NCBI GenBank assembly: GCA_964528575.1
Contig: CAZGTQ010000179.1
Coordinates: forward strand, 1 to 50,083
DNA length: 50,083 nt
Reading direction: 5' to 3'
Source of the DNA: CAZGTQ01 sp964528575
GTDB taxonomy: Bacteria > Planctomycetota > UBA1135 > GCA-002686595
Below the pieces are notes generated by a model. The model was not told the DNA's origin, did no database searches, and saw only the letters and a program-made list of their open reading frames with translations. This document shows, piece by piece, positions 1 through 7,256 of the stretch. The translations under genes were made by a program, and so were the position numbers. The number at the start of each line of letters is the position of its first letter. The stretch's first letter is position 1.

Positions 1-2
1 CG

Positions 3-1019
3 CAGCCGGCGCACGCCGCGGCCAGCCCCGCGCGCAACGGCGCCGCGGCGGCCGCGACGGGCGCCGCCGCTCCCGCGCAGCGGCGCACGAACGGCCGCGT
101 GCTCGCCGTGCCGAGCGCGCGCCGCGTCGCGCGCGAGCTCGGCGTCGACCTCGCGCAGGTGTCCGGCAGCGGGCGCAACGGCGTGATCCGGCGCGCGGAC
201 GTCGAGGCGTTCCACGAGGGCGGCGGCGCGCCGGCGGCTCCGGCCGCTGCGGCGGCGCCCGCGGCCGCGGCGAAGAAGCCGAGCTTCGCGCCGATCTCGA
301 TCCCGGCGGGCGAGACGGAGACGCGCGTCCCGTTCCGCGGCGTGCGGCGCAAGATCGCCGAGGCGATGACGCGCTCGAAGTACACGGCGACGCACTTCAC
401 CGTCGTGGAGGAGGTCGACGTGACCGAGCTCGTCCGCGTGCGCGGCGAGGCGAAGGCGATCGGCGCCGAGCGCGGCGTGAAGATCACCTACATGCCGTTC
501 ATCATGAAGGCGGTCGCGCACGGCCTGCTCGCGTACCCCGAGCTGAACAGCCAGCTCGACGAGCAGGCGCAGGAGGTCGTGACGTACCGCCACGTGCACC
601 TCGGCATCGCGGCGGACACGCCGGCGGGGCTCATCGTCCCGGTGATCCGCAACGTCGAGTCGAAGGGCCTGATGCAGCTCGCGTCCGAGCTCGGCGAGCT
701 CGCCGAGCGCACGCGCGCCGGCAAGGTGAAGCCCGAGGAGCTGCGCGGCGGCACGTTCACGATCACGAACGCCGGCGGCATCGGCGGCATCTTCGCGACC
801 CCGATCATCAACTTCCCCGAGGTCGCGATCCTCGGCGTCAACCGCATCATGAAGCGGCCCGGCATCGTCGAGACGCCCGAGGGCGACCAGTTCGAGGTGC
901 GCCAGTACATGAACCTGTCGATCAGCATCGATCACCGCTTGGTCGACGGCGCCTCGGGCGCGCGCTTCCTCGTCTACCTCAAGCGGCTCCTCGAGAGCCC
1001 GGCCCTGCTCGCGCTGTAG
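3..1019 (+). CDS. 2-oxo acid dehydrogenase E2 (dihydrolipoamide acyltransferase), 5'-truncated by window edge
   Basis: This is the acyltransferase core of a pyruvate or branched-chain 2-oxo acid dehydrogenase complex; it moves the acyl group from lipoyl-lysine to CoA. The frame is open to the left edge, so the lipoyl domain (and possibly a fused E1-beta) lies outside the window. What is visible, in order, is an Ala/Pro-rich linker, a peripheral-subunit-binding domain beginning VLAVPSARRVARELG (about 105-215), a second Ala/Pro linker, and the catalytic domain. The catalytic domain ends with the E2 signature DHRLVDGA, which supplies the HxxxDG His and Asp. The GTG at 99 is an internal codon, not a start. 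E1-alpha follows after 22 nt. Acetyl- versus branched-chain specificity cannot be decided from this part. Confidence 0.93.
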   Translation, partial: QPAHAAASPARNGAAAAATGAAAPAQRRTNGRVLAVPSARRVARELGVDLAQVSGSGRNGVIRRADVEAFHEGGGAPAAPAAAAAPAAAAKKPSFAPISIPAGETETRVPFRGVRRKIAEAMTRSKYTATHFTVVEEVDVTELVRVRGEAKAIGAERGVKITYMPFIMKAVAHGLLAYPELNSQLDEQAQEVVTYRHVHLGIAADTPAGLIVPVIRNVESKGLMQLASELGELAERTRAGKVKPEELRGGTFTITNAGGIGGIFATPIINFPEVAILGVNRIMKRPGIVETPEGDQFEVRQYMNLSISIDHRLVDGASGARFLVYLKRLLESPALLAL

Positions 1020-1039
1020 GCGTCTGGCGTCTGGCGTCT
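1019..1039. repeat. three tandem 7-bp repeats between E2 and E1-alpha genes
   Basis: GGCGTCT occurs three times in immediate succession. The first copy begins on the last base of the E2 stop codon and the last ends 2 nt before the E1-alpha GTG start. The repeat fills the place where a Shine-Dalgarno sequence would sit, and none is visible there. Confidence 0.8.
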
Positions 1040-1041
1040 CC

Positions 1042-2160
1042 GTGTCCGCGACCCTCGCGATCGCGCCCCAGGTCCTCGACCCGCAGGGCAAGCTGACGGC
1101 CGAGCCGCCGCCGCTCGACGACGCGCGGCTGCGCGACCTGCTCGTGCACATGCGGCGCGTGCGCGTGGTCGACCAGCGCATGCTCAAGCTGCAGCGTGCC
1201 GGCCGCGTCGGCTTCGCGGGCTCGATGCTCGGCCAAGAGGCGTCGATGATCGGCTCCGCCGCCGCGCTCCTGCAACAGGACTGGCTGTGGTCGGGCCTGC
1301 GCGAGGGCGGAGCGGCGCTGATGCGGGGGCTGCCGCTCGACGAGTACGTCGCGCAGATGTACTGCAATTCGAACGACACGGCGAAGGGCCGCCAGATGTG
1401 CAATCACTTCCAGCACGCGGGCAGCCACTACCCGAGCTGGTCGTCGGTGATCGGCACGCAGATCCCGCACGGCGTCGGCGCTGCGTTCGCGACGAAGGTT
1501 CGCGGCGAGGACGCCGTGCACGCGATCTACTTCGGCGACGGCGCGACGAGCTCGAACGGCTTCCACAGCGGGCTGAACTTCGCCGGCGTCTGGAAGGTGC
1601 CCGCGGTCTTCGTGTGCGTCGACAACGGCTGGGCGATCTCGCTGCCGTCGAAGAAGCAGACCGCGTCGTCGTACGTCGACAAGGCGGCCGCGTACGGGAT
1701 GGCGGGCCACGAGGTCGACGGCAACGACGTGCTCGGGTGCTACCAGGCGATGAGCGTGCTGGTCGAGCAGGCGCGCGCCGGCGGGGGCCCCGCGCTGCTC
1801 GTGCTGAAGACCTACCGCATGCTGGGCCACTCGAGCTCCGACGACCCCACGCTGTATCGCGAGCAGAGCGAGGTCGACGCGTGGGCCGAGCGCGACCCGC
1901 TGCGCCGCTACGAGCGTTACCTGGGCGCGCGCGGCCTCTTGCGCGAGGACGAGATGCGCGCGATGGAGGACGAGCTCCTCGCCGAGCTCGACCGCATCAT
2001 CCACGAGCAGGAGGCGGCGCCGCCGATGCCGCTCAAGTCGCTCGTCGAGGACGTCTACGCCGAGGTGCCGCGGCACCTGCGCCACCAGTACAACCGCTTC
2101 CTCGAGATCGCCGAGCGATTCGGCGAGGCTCGCCCCGGCGACGGTGCGTTCCCGCTCTGA
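1042..2160 (+). CDS. 2-oxo acid dehydrogenase E1 component, alpha subunit
   Basis: The thiamine-diphosphate-dependent alpha subunit decarboxylates the 2-oxo acid and passes the acyl group to E2. It has 372 residues, a normal length for the family. The ThDP/Mg motif is present as GDG at 165-167 followed by DNGWAIS at 194-200. The phosphorylation-loop region reads GHSSSDDPTLYR near 262, which looks closer to the branched-chain type (SDD) than to classical pyruvate E1-alpha, although acetoin- and pyruvate-type enzymes are not excluded. The GTG start is 22 nt after E2. The order E2 then E1-alpha is inverted relative to the common E1a-E1b-E2 order. E1-beta is not in the window and may lie upstream or be fused. 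Confidence 0.92.
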   Translation: MSATLAIAPQVLDPQGKLTAEPPPLDDARLRDLLVHMRRVRVVDQRMLKLQRAGRVGFAGSMLGQEASMIGSAAALLQQDWLWSGLREGGAALMRGLPLDEYVAQMYCNSNDTAKGRQMCNHFQHAGSHYPSWSSVIGTQIPHGVGAAFATKVRGEDAVHAIYFGDGATSSNGFHSGLNFAGVWKVPAVFVCVDNGWAISLPSKKQTASSYVDKAAAYGMAGHEVDGNDVLGCYQAMSVLVEQARAGGGPALLVLKTYRMLGHSSSDDPTLYREQSEVDAWAERDPLRRYERYLGARGLLREDEMRAMEDELLAELDRIIHEQEAAPPMPLKSLVEDVYAEVPRHLRHQYNRFLEIAERFGEARPGDGAFPL

Positions 2161-2167
2161 GGCGCTG

Positions 2168-2371
2168 ATGCTGCGCCCGAGGGACGGCCGCGTGATCGGG
2201 GGCGTGTGCGCCGCGCTCGCGCGTCGCCTGGAGCTCGACGTCACGCTCGTGCGCGCCGCCGCGGTCGTGCTCGGCCTGCTCGGCGTCGGGCTCGTGCTCT
2301 ATGTCGTCGGCTGGGCCGCGATCGCCGAGGAAGACGCACTCTCTACTCCTGACCAGGAATCTGAACGATGA
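2168..2371 (+). CDS. PspC domain mini-protein
   Basis: A 67-residue protein that is essentially one PspC domain. The N-terminal motif GRVIGGVCAALARRLELD is the family hallmark. A hydrophobic helix follows (about residues 26-48, LVRAAAVVLGLLGVGLVLYV), then a short acidic tail. PspC proteins are inner-membrane partners in envelope-stress responses in other bacteria. The ATG at 2168 is chosen because it lies just after the E1-alpha stop and leaves the domain intact; an upstream in-frame start at 2144 would add eight residues inside E1-alpha. Its stop overlaps the lpdA start as ATGA, so it is translationally coupled to the dehydrogenase operon, which is an odd place for it. Confidence 0.85.
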   Translation: MLRPRDGRVIGGVCAALARRLELDVTLVRAAAVVLGLLGVGLVLYVVGWAAIAEEDALSTPDQESER

Positions 2372-3777
2372 GCTCGCCCCGTAACGTCGTCGTCATCGGC
2401 GCCGGACCCGCCGGCTACGTCTGCGCGATCCGCCTCGCCCAACTCGGGCAGCAGGTGACGGTCGTCGACAAGGAATGGCTCGGCGGCACGTGTCTCAACG
2501 TCGGCTGCATCCCGTCGAAGGCGCTGATCGCCGCGGGCGCGCTGCTCGAGAAGATCGAGAAGGCGTCGGCGATGGGCATCACCGCGAAGAGCGTGAGCCT
2601 GGACGTCGCCAAGCTCGTCGAGTGGAAGCAGGGCGTCGTCGCGAAGCTCACCGGCGGCGTCGGCCAGCTCCTGAAGAACCACGGCGTGAAGGTCGTCTAC
2701 GGCGACGCGTCGATCGCGGACAAGCAGACGGTCACGGTGCGCACGAAGGACGGCGAGCAGCGTCTCTCGTGCGACGACGTCGTGATCGCGACGGGCTCCG
2801 CGCCGCTCTCGATCCCGGGCTTCGACTTCGACGGCAAGAACGTGTGGTCGTCGACGGAGGCGCTCGCTCCTGAGAGCATCCCCGCGCACCTGCTCGTCAT
2901 CGGCGGCGGCTACATCGGTCTCGAGCTCGGGATGATGTACCGGCGGCTCGGGAGCGAGGTCACGGTCGTCGAGTTCACGCCGAACGCTCTTCCCGGCCAG
3001 GATCCCGACTGCGTGCGCCAGATCGAGCGCTCGATGAAGAAGTCGGGCATCCGCTTCCTCGCGAACACGGGCGCGAAGAGCTACGAGTCGAAGGGCAAGA
3101 AGCTCTTCGTCAAGGTCGAGAGCAAGAGCGGCGCGGACACGATCGAGTGCGACCAGATCCTGTGCACGGTCGGCCGCAAGCCGTACACGCAGGGCCTCGG
3201 TCTCGAGCGCGTCGGCCTGAAGACCGACGCGAAGGGTTTCGTGCCGGTCGACAAGAAGATGCGCACGTCGGTGCCGAACGTGTACGCGATCGGCGACGTC
3301 GCGGGCCAGCCGATGCTCGCTCACAAGGGCAGTCGCGAGGGCCTGGTCGCCGCGGCGGTGATCGCGGGCCAGCCGGAGGAGTACGACGCGCGCTGCGTGC
3401 CGGCGGTGATCTTCACGGCGCCGGAGGTCGCGTCGGTCGGCCTGCAGGAGGCCGAGGCGAAGGAGCGCGGCATCGAGATCAAGACGGGTCAGTTCCCGTT
3501 CGGCGCGTCGGGCCGCGCGATGACGCTCCTCGAGACCGACGGCTTCGTCAAGATCGTCGCGGACGCGCGCACGGACGAGGTACTCGGCGTGCACATGGTC
3601 GGTCCGGAGGTGACGGAGCTGATCGCGGAGGCCGCGCTCGCGATCGAGATGGGCGCGACGGTCGAGGACATCGCTCGCACGATCCACGCACACCCGACGT
3701 TGCCCGAGACGATGATGGAGGCCGCCGAGGCCGTGCACGGCATGGCGATCCACGTCTTCCAGAAGCCGAAGAAGTAG
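2368..3777 (+). CDS. lpdA: dihydrolipoyl dehydrogenase (E3)
   Basis: The flavoprotein disulfide reductase reoxidises dihydrolipoamide on E2 and makes NADH. All landmarks are present in its 469 residues: the FAD dinucleotide motif GAGPAG at 11-16; the redox disulfide in GGTCLNVGCIPSK (Cys42/Cys47); the NAD-binding motif GGGYIGLE near 175; the second FAD motif ending YAIGD; and the C-terminal active-site HAHPTLPE (His442, Glu447). It overlaps the PspC gene by 4 nt and is followed after 7 nt by lipB, consistent with one operon serving a lipoylated dehydrogenase complex. It differs from the sthA homologue at 43867, which has a single Cys and no HPTxxE. Confidence 0.97.
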   Translation: MSSPRNVVVIGAGPAGYVCAIRLAQLGQQVTVVDKEWLGGTCLNVGCIPSKALIAAGALLEKIEKASAMGITAKSVSLDVAKLVEWKQGVVAKLTGGVGQLLKNHGVKVVYGDASIADKQTVTVRTKDGEQRLSCDDVVIATGSAPLSIPGFDFDGKNVWSSTEALAPESIPAHLLVIGGGYIGLELGMMYRRLGSEVTVVEFTPNALPGQDPDCVRQIERSMKKSGIRFLANTGAKSYESKGKKLFVKVESKSGADTIECDQILCTVGRKPYTQGLGLERVGLKTDAKGFVPVDKKMRTSVPNVYAIGDVAGQPMLAHKGSREGLVAAAVIAGQPEEYDARCVPAVIFTAPEVASVGLQEAEAKERGIEIKTGQFPFGASGRAMTLLETDGFVKIVADARTDEVLGVHMVGPEVTELIAEAALAIEMGATVEDIARTIHAHPTLPETMMEAAEAVHGMAIHVFQKPKK

Positions 3778-3784
3778 CGGCTCG

Positions 3785-4510
3785 ATGGCGGAGCGTCCCG
3801 AGCGGCGTCCCGAGGGCGTGATCGAGGTGCGGCGCCTCGGCCGCACGCGCTACGAGGACGCGCACGCGACGCAGCTCGAGTTGCTCGACAAGCGCATCGC
3901 GGACGAGATCTGCGACCAGCTCGTGCTCACCGAGCACGAGCCCGTCGTGACGGTCGGCCGCGGCATACGGGTCGACGACGCCGCCTCCGCCGGCGTGCGG
4001 GTCGTCGAGGTCGAGCGCGGCGGCGAGGCGACGTGGCACGGCCCGGGCCAGCTCGTCGTCTACCCGATCCATCGTCTCGTCGAGGGCCGCCGCGACCTGC
4101 ACCGCTACCTGCGCGACCTCGAGGAGGTCGTGATCGGCATGCTCGCCGACGTCGACGTCGAAGGCCGCCGCGAGCCGGGTCTGACGGGCGTGTGGATCGG
4201 CGACAAGAAGGTCTGCTCGATCGGCGTCGCCGTCCGGCGCTGGGTCGCGTGGCACGGCTTCGCGCTCAACGTGCACAGCGACTTGTCGGCGTTCGGCTCG
4301 TTCCGCCCCTGCGGCCTCGACCCGAGCGTGATGACCCGCGTCGCCGACCACGCCGAGCTCCCGCCGACGACGATGCTCTTCGAGGTCCTCGCGGTGAAGC
4401 ACTTCTGCGGCGTCTTCGACCTCGACCTCCCGCCGCTCCCGCGCCTCCCCGAACCCGGCGAGGGCACGGACGACCGCGGCTTCCCGAACCTGCCGATCCT
4501 CCCGACCTGA
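3785..4510 (+). CDS. lipB: lipoyl(octanoyl) transferase LipB
   Basis: Transfers octanoyl from acyl-carrier protein to the lipoyl domains of E2 proteins, the first step of endogenous lipoylation. The 241 residues include the family motif RGGEATWHGPGQLVVYP (about 78-94), the catalytic Lys in GDKKVCSIG (141/142), the HGFALNV strand near 157 and the catalytic Cys176 in FRPCGL. It starts 7 nt after lpdA and is presumably cotranscribed. Its placement matches its substrate, the E2 protein of the same operon. The lipoate synthase lipA is not in the window. Confidence 0.96.
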   Translation: MAERPERRPEGVIEVRRLGRTRYEDAHATQLELLDKRIADEICDQLVLTEHEPVVTVGRGIRVDDAASAGVRVVEVERGGEATWHGPGQLVVYPIHRLVEGRRDLHRYLRDLEEVVIGMLADVDVEGRREPGLTGVWIGDKKVCSIGVAVRRWVAWHGFALNVHSDLSAFGSFRPCGLDPSVMTRVADHAELPPTTMLFEVLAVKHFCGVFDLDLPPLPRLPEPGEGTDDRGFPNLPILPT

Positions 4511-4519
4511 GGCGGCGCC

Positions 4520-4761
4520 ATGACGCCGATCGAGCGTTTCGTCCGGACGTACGACGACTCGGGCCGCGCGCGCATCGCGTTCGACTGGACCTCTACGCAG
4601 CGGAGACGGCGTACTCGCGCGAGGCGTGGTCGATCGACTCGCGCGTCGTCGCCCTCGGGCGCGAGTTGCGCGCGAGGCTGCGCACCGTCGGAGCGGACGC
4701 CGGGCGCCGGGCGATCCTCGAGCTGGGGGAGCAGCACTTCGGCGCGCTGGCTGGACCGTGA
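4520..4761 (+). pseudogene. small frameshifted ORF, function unknown
   Basis: An ATG at 4520 opens a protein-like stretch (MTPIERFVRTYDDSGRARIAF). Near 4583-4590 the plausible reading frame moves by one position: the first frame then becomes Arg/Ser-rich noise, while a neighbouring frame continues as DLYAAETAYSREAW and ends ELGEQHFGALAGP at a stop at 4759-4761. Joined, they would give a protein of about 80 residues. I do not recognise the family. It lies just downstream of lipB and covers most of the 333-nt gap before the ankyrin gene. Either a decayed gene or a sequencing/assembly indel fits. Confidence 0.5.
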
Positions 4762-4843
4762 GCGCGGGTCGTGATCCAGTGGAGGAGCGGCCGTTGGAGC
4801 AGGCTCGGTCTGCCGTTCCCCCCGCGCGGAACGAGGTGAGCCC

Positions 4844-6385
4844 ATGATCGTCGCCGGTTGGATCCTCTCGTCGTTCGCGCTCGCCGGGTGGAGCGCGCAA
4901 GATCCGACGCCGCGTCTGATCGAGTTGGCGCGGGACGACGATGTCGACGGGATCCGCGCGGCTCTCGCTTCGGACGCGGACGTCGACGTGCGTTTCCAGG
5001 GAAGGACGCCCCTGATGTGGGCGGCGATGTCCGGGAGCATGGGCGCGCTCGACGTGCTCCTCGCCGCGGGCGCCGACGTGGACGCCGTGTCCTCGAGAGG
5101 GACCTCCGTGCTGGGGCATGCCGTTCTCGGGTGCGAGGTCGAGACGCTTCGGCGCCTCCTCGAGGAGGGCGTCGGCCCGCATCCCGAGGAGCTGTCCGAG
5201 CTCGTCGCGTCGGCGATCGAGTGCCCATACGACGGCGTGTTCTCACAGGTATTGCCGTTCGTGCGGCGCGAGGCATTCGGGGCGGACGGAGCGCGCCACC
5301 TCCTGCACCTCGCCGCGTGGTACGGCAACGGCGCGGCGGCCGAGGCGCTGCTCGCGCGCGGCTGGAGCACGGACGAGCGCGACGACGTCGGGTGCACTCC
5401 GCTGCACGCGGCGTGCGCCGCGGGACAGGAGCGAATGGCGTTGCTGCTCCTCGAGCGGGGCGCCTCGGTCGAGGCGCGCGACGAGCTCGGCCGCACGCCG
5501 ATCCACGTCGCCGCCGAGCAAGGGCACGCGCACGTGCTCGTCCGGCTCCAGGGACGGGCCCGGGTGCCCGAGCGCGTCTTCCGCTCGGCGGACTACCTCG
5601 GCCGGACGGCGGTGCACCGCGCCGCCGCCCTGGGCCACGCCGAGGCGCTCGCCGTGCTGCTCCCGCGCTGGCGGCCGGAGGATCTGAATCGCGACACCGG
5701 AGCGAGCGCGACGCCGCTCGCCTTCGCCGCCCGCAGCGGATCGCTCACGTGCTACGAGCTGCTGCGGAGCCACGGAGCCCGAGAACACTTCGAGGAGCCG
5801 TCGGGAATCGACCCGGCCGAATGGGCGCGACTGCGCCGCGGCGAGCTGAGCGCGTCCGACGTCACCCCGATGCACCGGCCTCCCTATCCGCCCGAGCCGC
5901 CGCTCCTGATCGACTACGAGGCCACGCACGGCTACAACGGCCCCGGGCCCCCGGTGGTGCCCCTCGACGGCTTCGTGGTGCGCCGCGTCCGCGTGGGCTG
6001 TGACGGCATCGTGCTCGCGTGCCGCACGATGCCGGACGGCTCGCAGCGCGCGATCGCCGGGCGGCTCCCCCTGGAACGCCTCGGGCTCTACTACGACCAG
6101 ATCGTCGGCACCGGGCTCTTCCGGTTGCCGCAGCGCGAGCACGGGGGCGGCGGGCACATGGGCGCAAGCCGAGACCTGCTTACCGTCCTGATCGACGAGA
6201 CGCCGGTGCGCCGGACAGGGTCCGGCCTCGCGGAGGCGCGCTGGTGGCGCTGGTCCGCGAGCTGCGGCGAGGCCGCGCGGCGCAACATGTGGAAGGAGGT
6301 CGGCGATCTCCTCGCGTGTCTCGTGAACGATGCGGCCGCGATGCCCGTCGACGTGGAGCCCGACGAGCACGAGCTCTGCCGCTGA
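4844..6385 (+). CDS. exported ankyrin-repeat protein
   Basis: A 513-residue protein with an N-terminal hydrophobic export signal (MIVAGWILSSFALAGWSAQ) and about six ankyrin repeats over residues 25-310. Examples are GRTPLMWAAMSGSMGALDVLLAAGADVD and the later repeat beginning GCTPLHAACAAGQERMALLL. The remaining roughly 180 residues form a region I do not recognise; it is Pro-rich at first and then a mixed fold with two Trp-rich segments. Ankyrin arrays bind other proteins; no catalytic motif is visible. A good Shine-Dalgarno (GAGGTGA) precedes the ATG. It is separated from the small secreted-protein gene on the opposite strand by 13 nt, end to end. Confidence 0.85.
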   Translation: MIVAGWILSSFALAGWSAQDPTPRLIELARDDDVDGIRAALASDADVDVRFQGRTPLMWAAMSGSMGALDVLLAAGADVDAVSSRGTSVLGHAVLGCEVETLRRLLEEGVGPHPEELSELVASAIECPYDGVFSQVLPFVRREAFGADGARHLLHLAAWYGNGAAAEALLARGWSTDERDDVGCTPLHAACAAGQERMALLLLERGASVEARDELGRTPIHVAAEQGHAHVLVRLQGRARVPERVFRSADYLGRTAVHRAAALGHAEALAVLLPRWRPEDLNRDTGASATPLAFAARSGSLTCYELLRSHGAREHFEEPSGIDPAEWARLRRGELSASDVTPMHRPPYPPEPPLLIDYEATHGYNGPGPPVVPLDGFVVRRVRVGCDGIVLACRTMPDGSQRAIAGRLPLERLGLYYDQIVGTGLFRLPQREHGGGGHMGASRDLLTVLIDETPVRRTGSGLAEARWWRWSASCGEAARRNMWKEVGDLLACLVNDAAAMPVDVEPDEHELCR

Positions 6386-6398
6386 GGCGCGTGCCGCG

Positions 6399-7034
6399 TC
6401 AGAAGCAGACGAAGTTCGTGCAGGGCACCGACGGCGGTTGCACCGTCACCACGTGCACGTTCGACAGGATCTGCGTCGTCGGGCCCACGGCGATCGCCTG
6501 GAGCGGCACCTGCTTGCCGATCGCCGCGGGAGCGGAGGGCATCGTGATCGGCGTCGACTGGCAGATCGCTCCGATCGCTCCGACCGCGATGATCTGGAGC
6601 CCCGCCGGATCGATCAGGAGCGAGCCGAGGACGGGGTCGATCGGCACGAACGAGGTCCCGGTCGACACCGCGATCGCGTAGGCGGAGCCGACCGGCGCGG
6701 GGCACAGGTCCAGCGTCACCGGGCAGCCGAGCGCCGTCGCGTTGCAGACCGCCAGCGAGATCGGGGACGGCGAGGAGGCGACCACGTCGATCACCGGGCA
6801 CGAGAGGTCGGCGACGGTCCCGACGATCCGCACGCTGCCCGCGCCGACGGTGTTCAGGTCGACGAGCGCGCTCCGCAAGAACACCGGCGTGTCGCGCAGG
6901 CGGTGCGTCGCAGTCGGGTCGCACGCCGGCGGCGTGCCTGCGGGCTCGACGCGGCCGACGACGCTGACGGGCGTCTGGGCGCAGAGCGCGGTGGCGGACA
7001 GGACGGTCGCGGCGGCCAGGAGGAGCGTGCGCAT
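6399..7034 (-). CDS. small secreted protein, function unknown
   Basis: A 211-residue protein that starts with a clear signal peptide (MRTLLLAAATVLSATALCAQ) and has several Cys residues likely to form disulfides (ACDP, LSCP, VCNATALGCP, LDLCP). The C-terminal half is a repetitive beta-type domain with a pattern like SLLIDPAGLQIIAVG followed by PSAPAAIGKQVPLQAIAVG. This pattern resembles C-terminal domains of other secreted planctomycete proteins and, loosely, the domain shared by the genes at 24456, 37560 and 38606. The ATG at 7034 was chosen because it places the signal peptide at the N-terminus; the frame is open far upstream only because of high GC. A -10-like TATCGT lies on the minus strand at 7071-7076. 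Confidence 0.75.
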   Translation of the reverse strand: MRTLLLAAATVLSATALCAQTPVSVVGRVEPAGTPPACDPTATHRLRDTPVFLRSALVDLNTVGAGSVRIVGTVADLSCPVIDVVASSPSPISLAVCNATALGCPVTLDLCPAPVGSAYAIAVSTGTSFVPIDPVLGSLLIDPAGLQIIAVGAIGAICQSTPITMPSAPAAIGKQVPLQAIAVGPTTQILSNVHVVTVQPPSVPCTNFVCF

Positions 7035-7256
7035 GGCTGAGATTCTTTTCGAGGCTCTGGGGACTGGCCGACGATAGCACGCGCGGCGCGAGCCCGGCGC
7101 CGTGCACACGCAGCACGTACGGATCCGCGCGCGGGACCCTGAGCTCCGGTCGACGAGCCCGATCGACAGCCCGAGCAACGCCCCGGCCCCACGCGCTTTC
7201 GTCCCAAGTCCGCGACCGCACGGGGCCGATGAACAAGGCCACACCGCGCAGAACAC

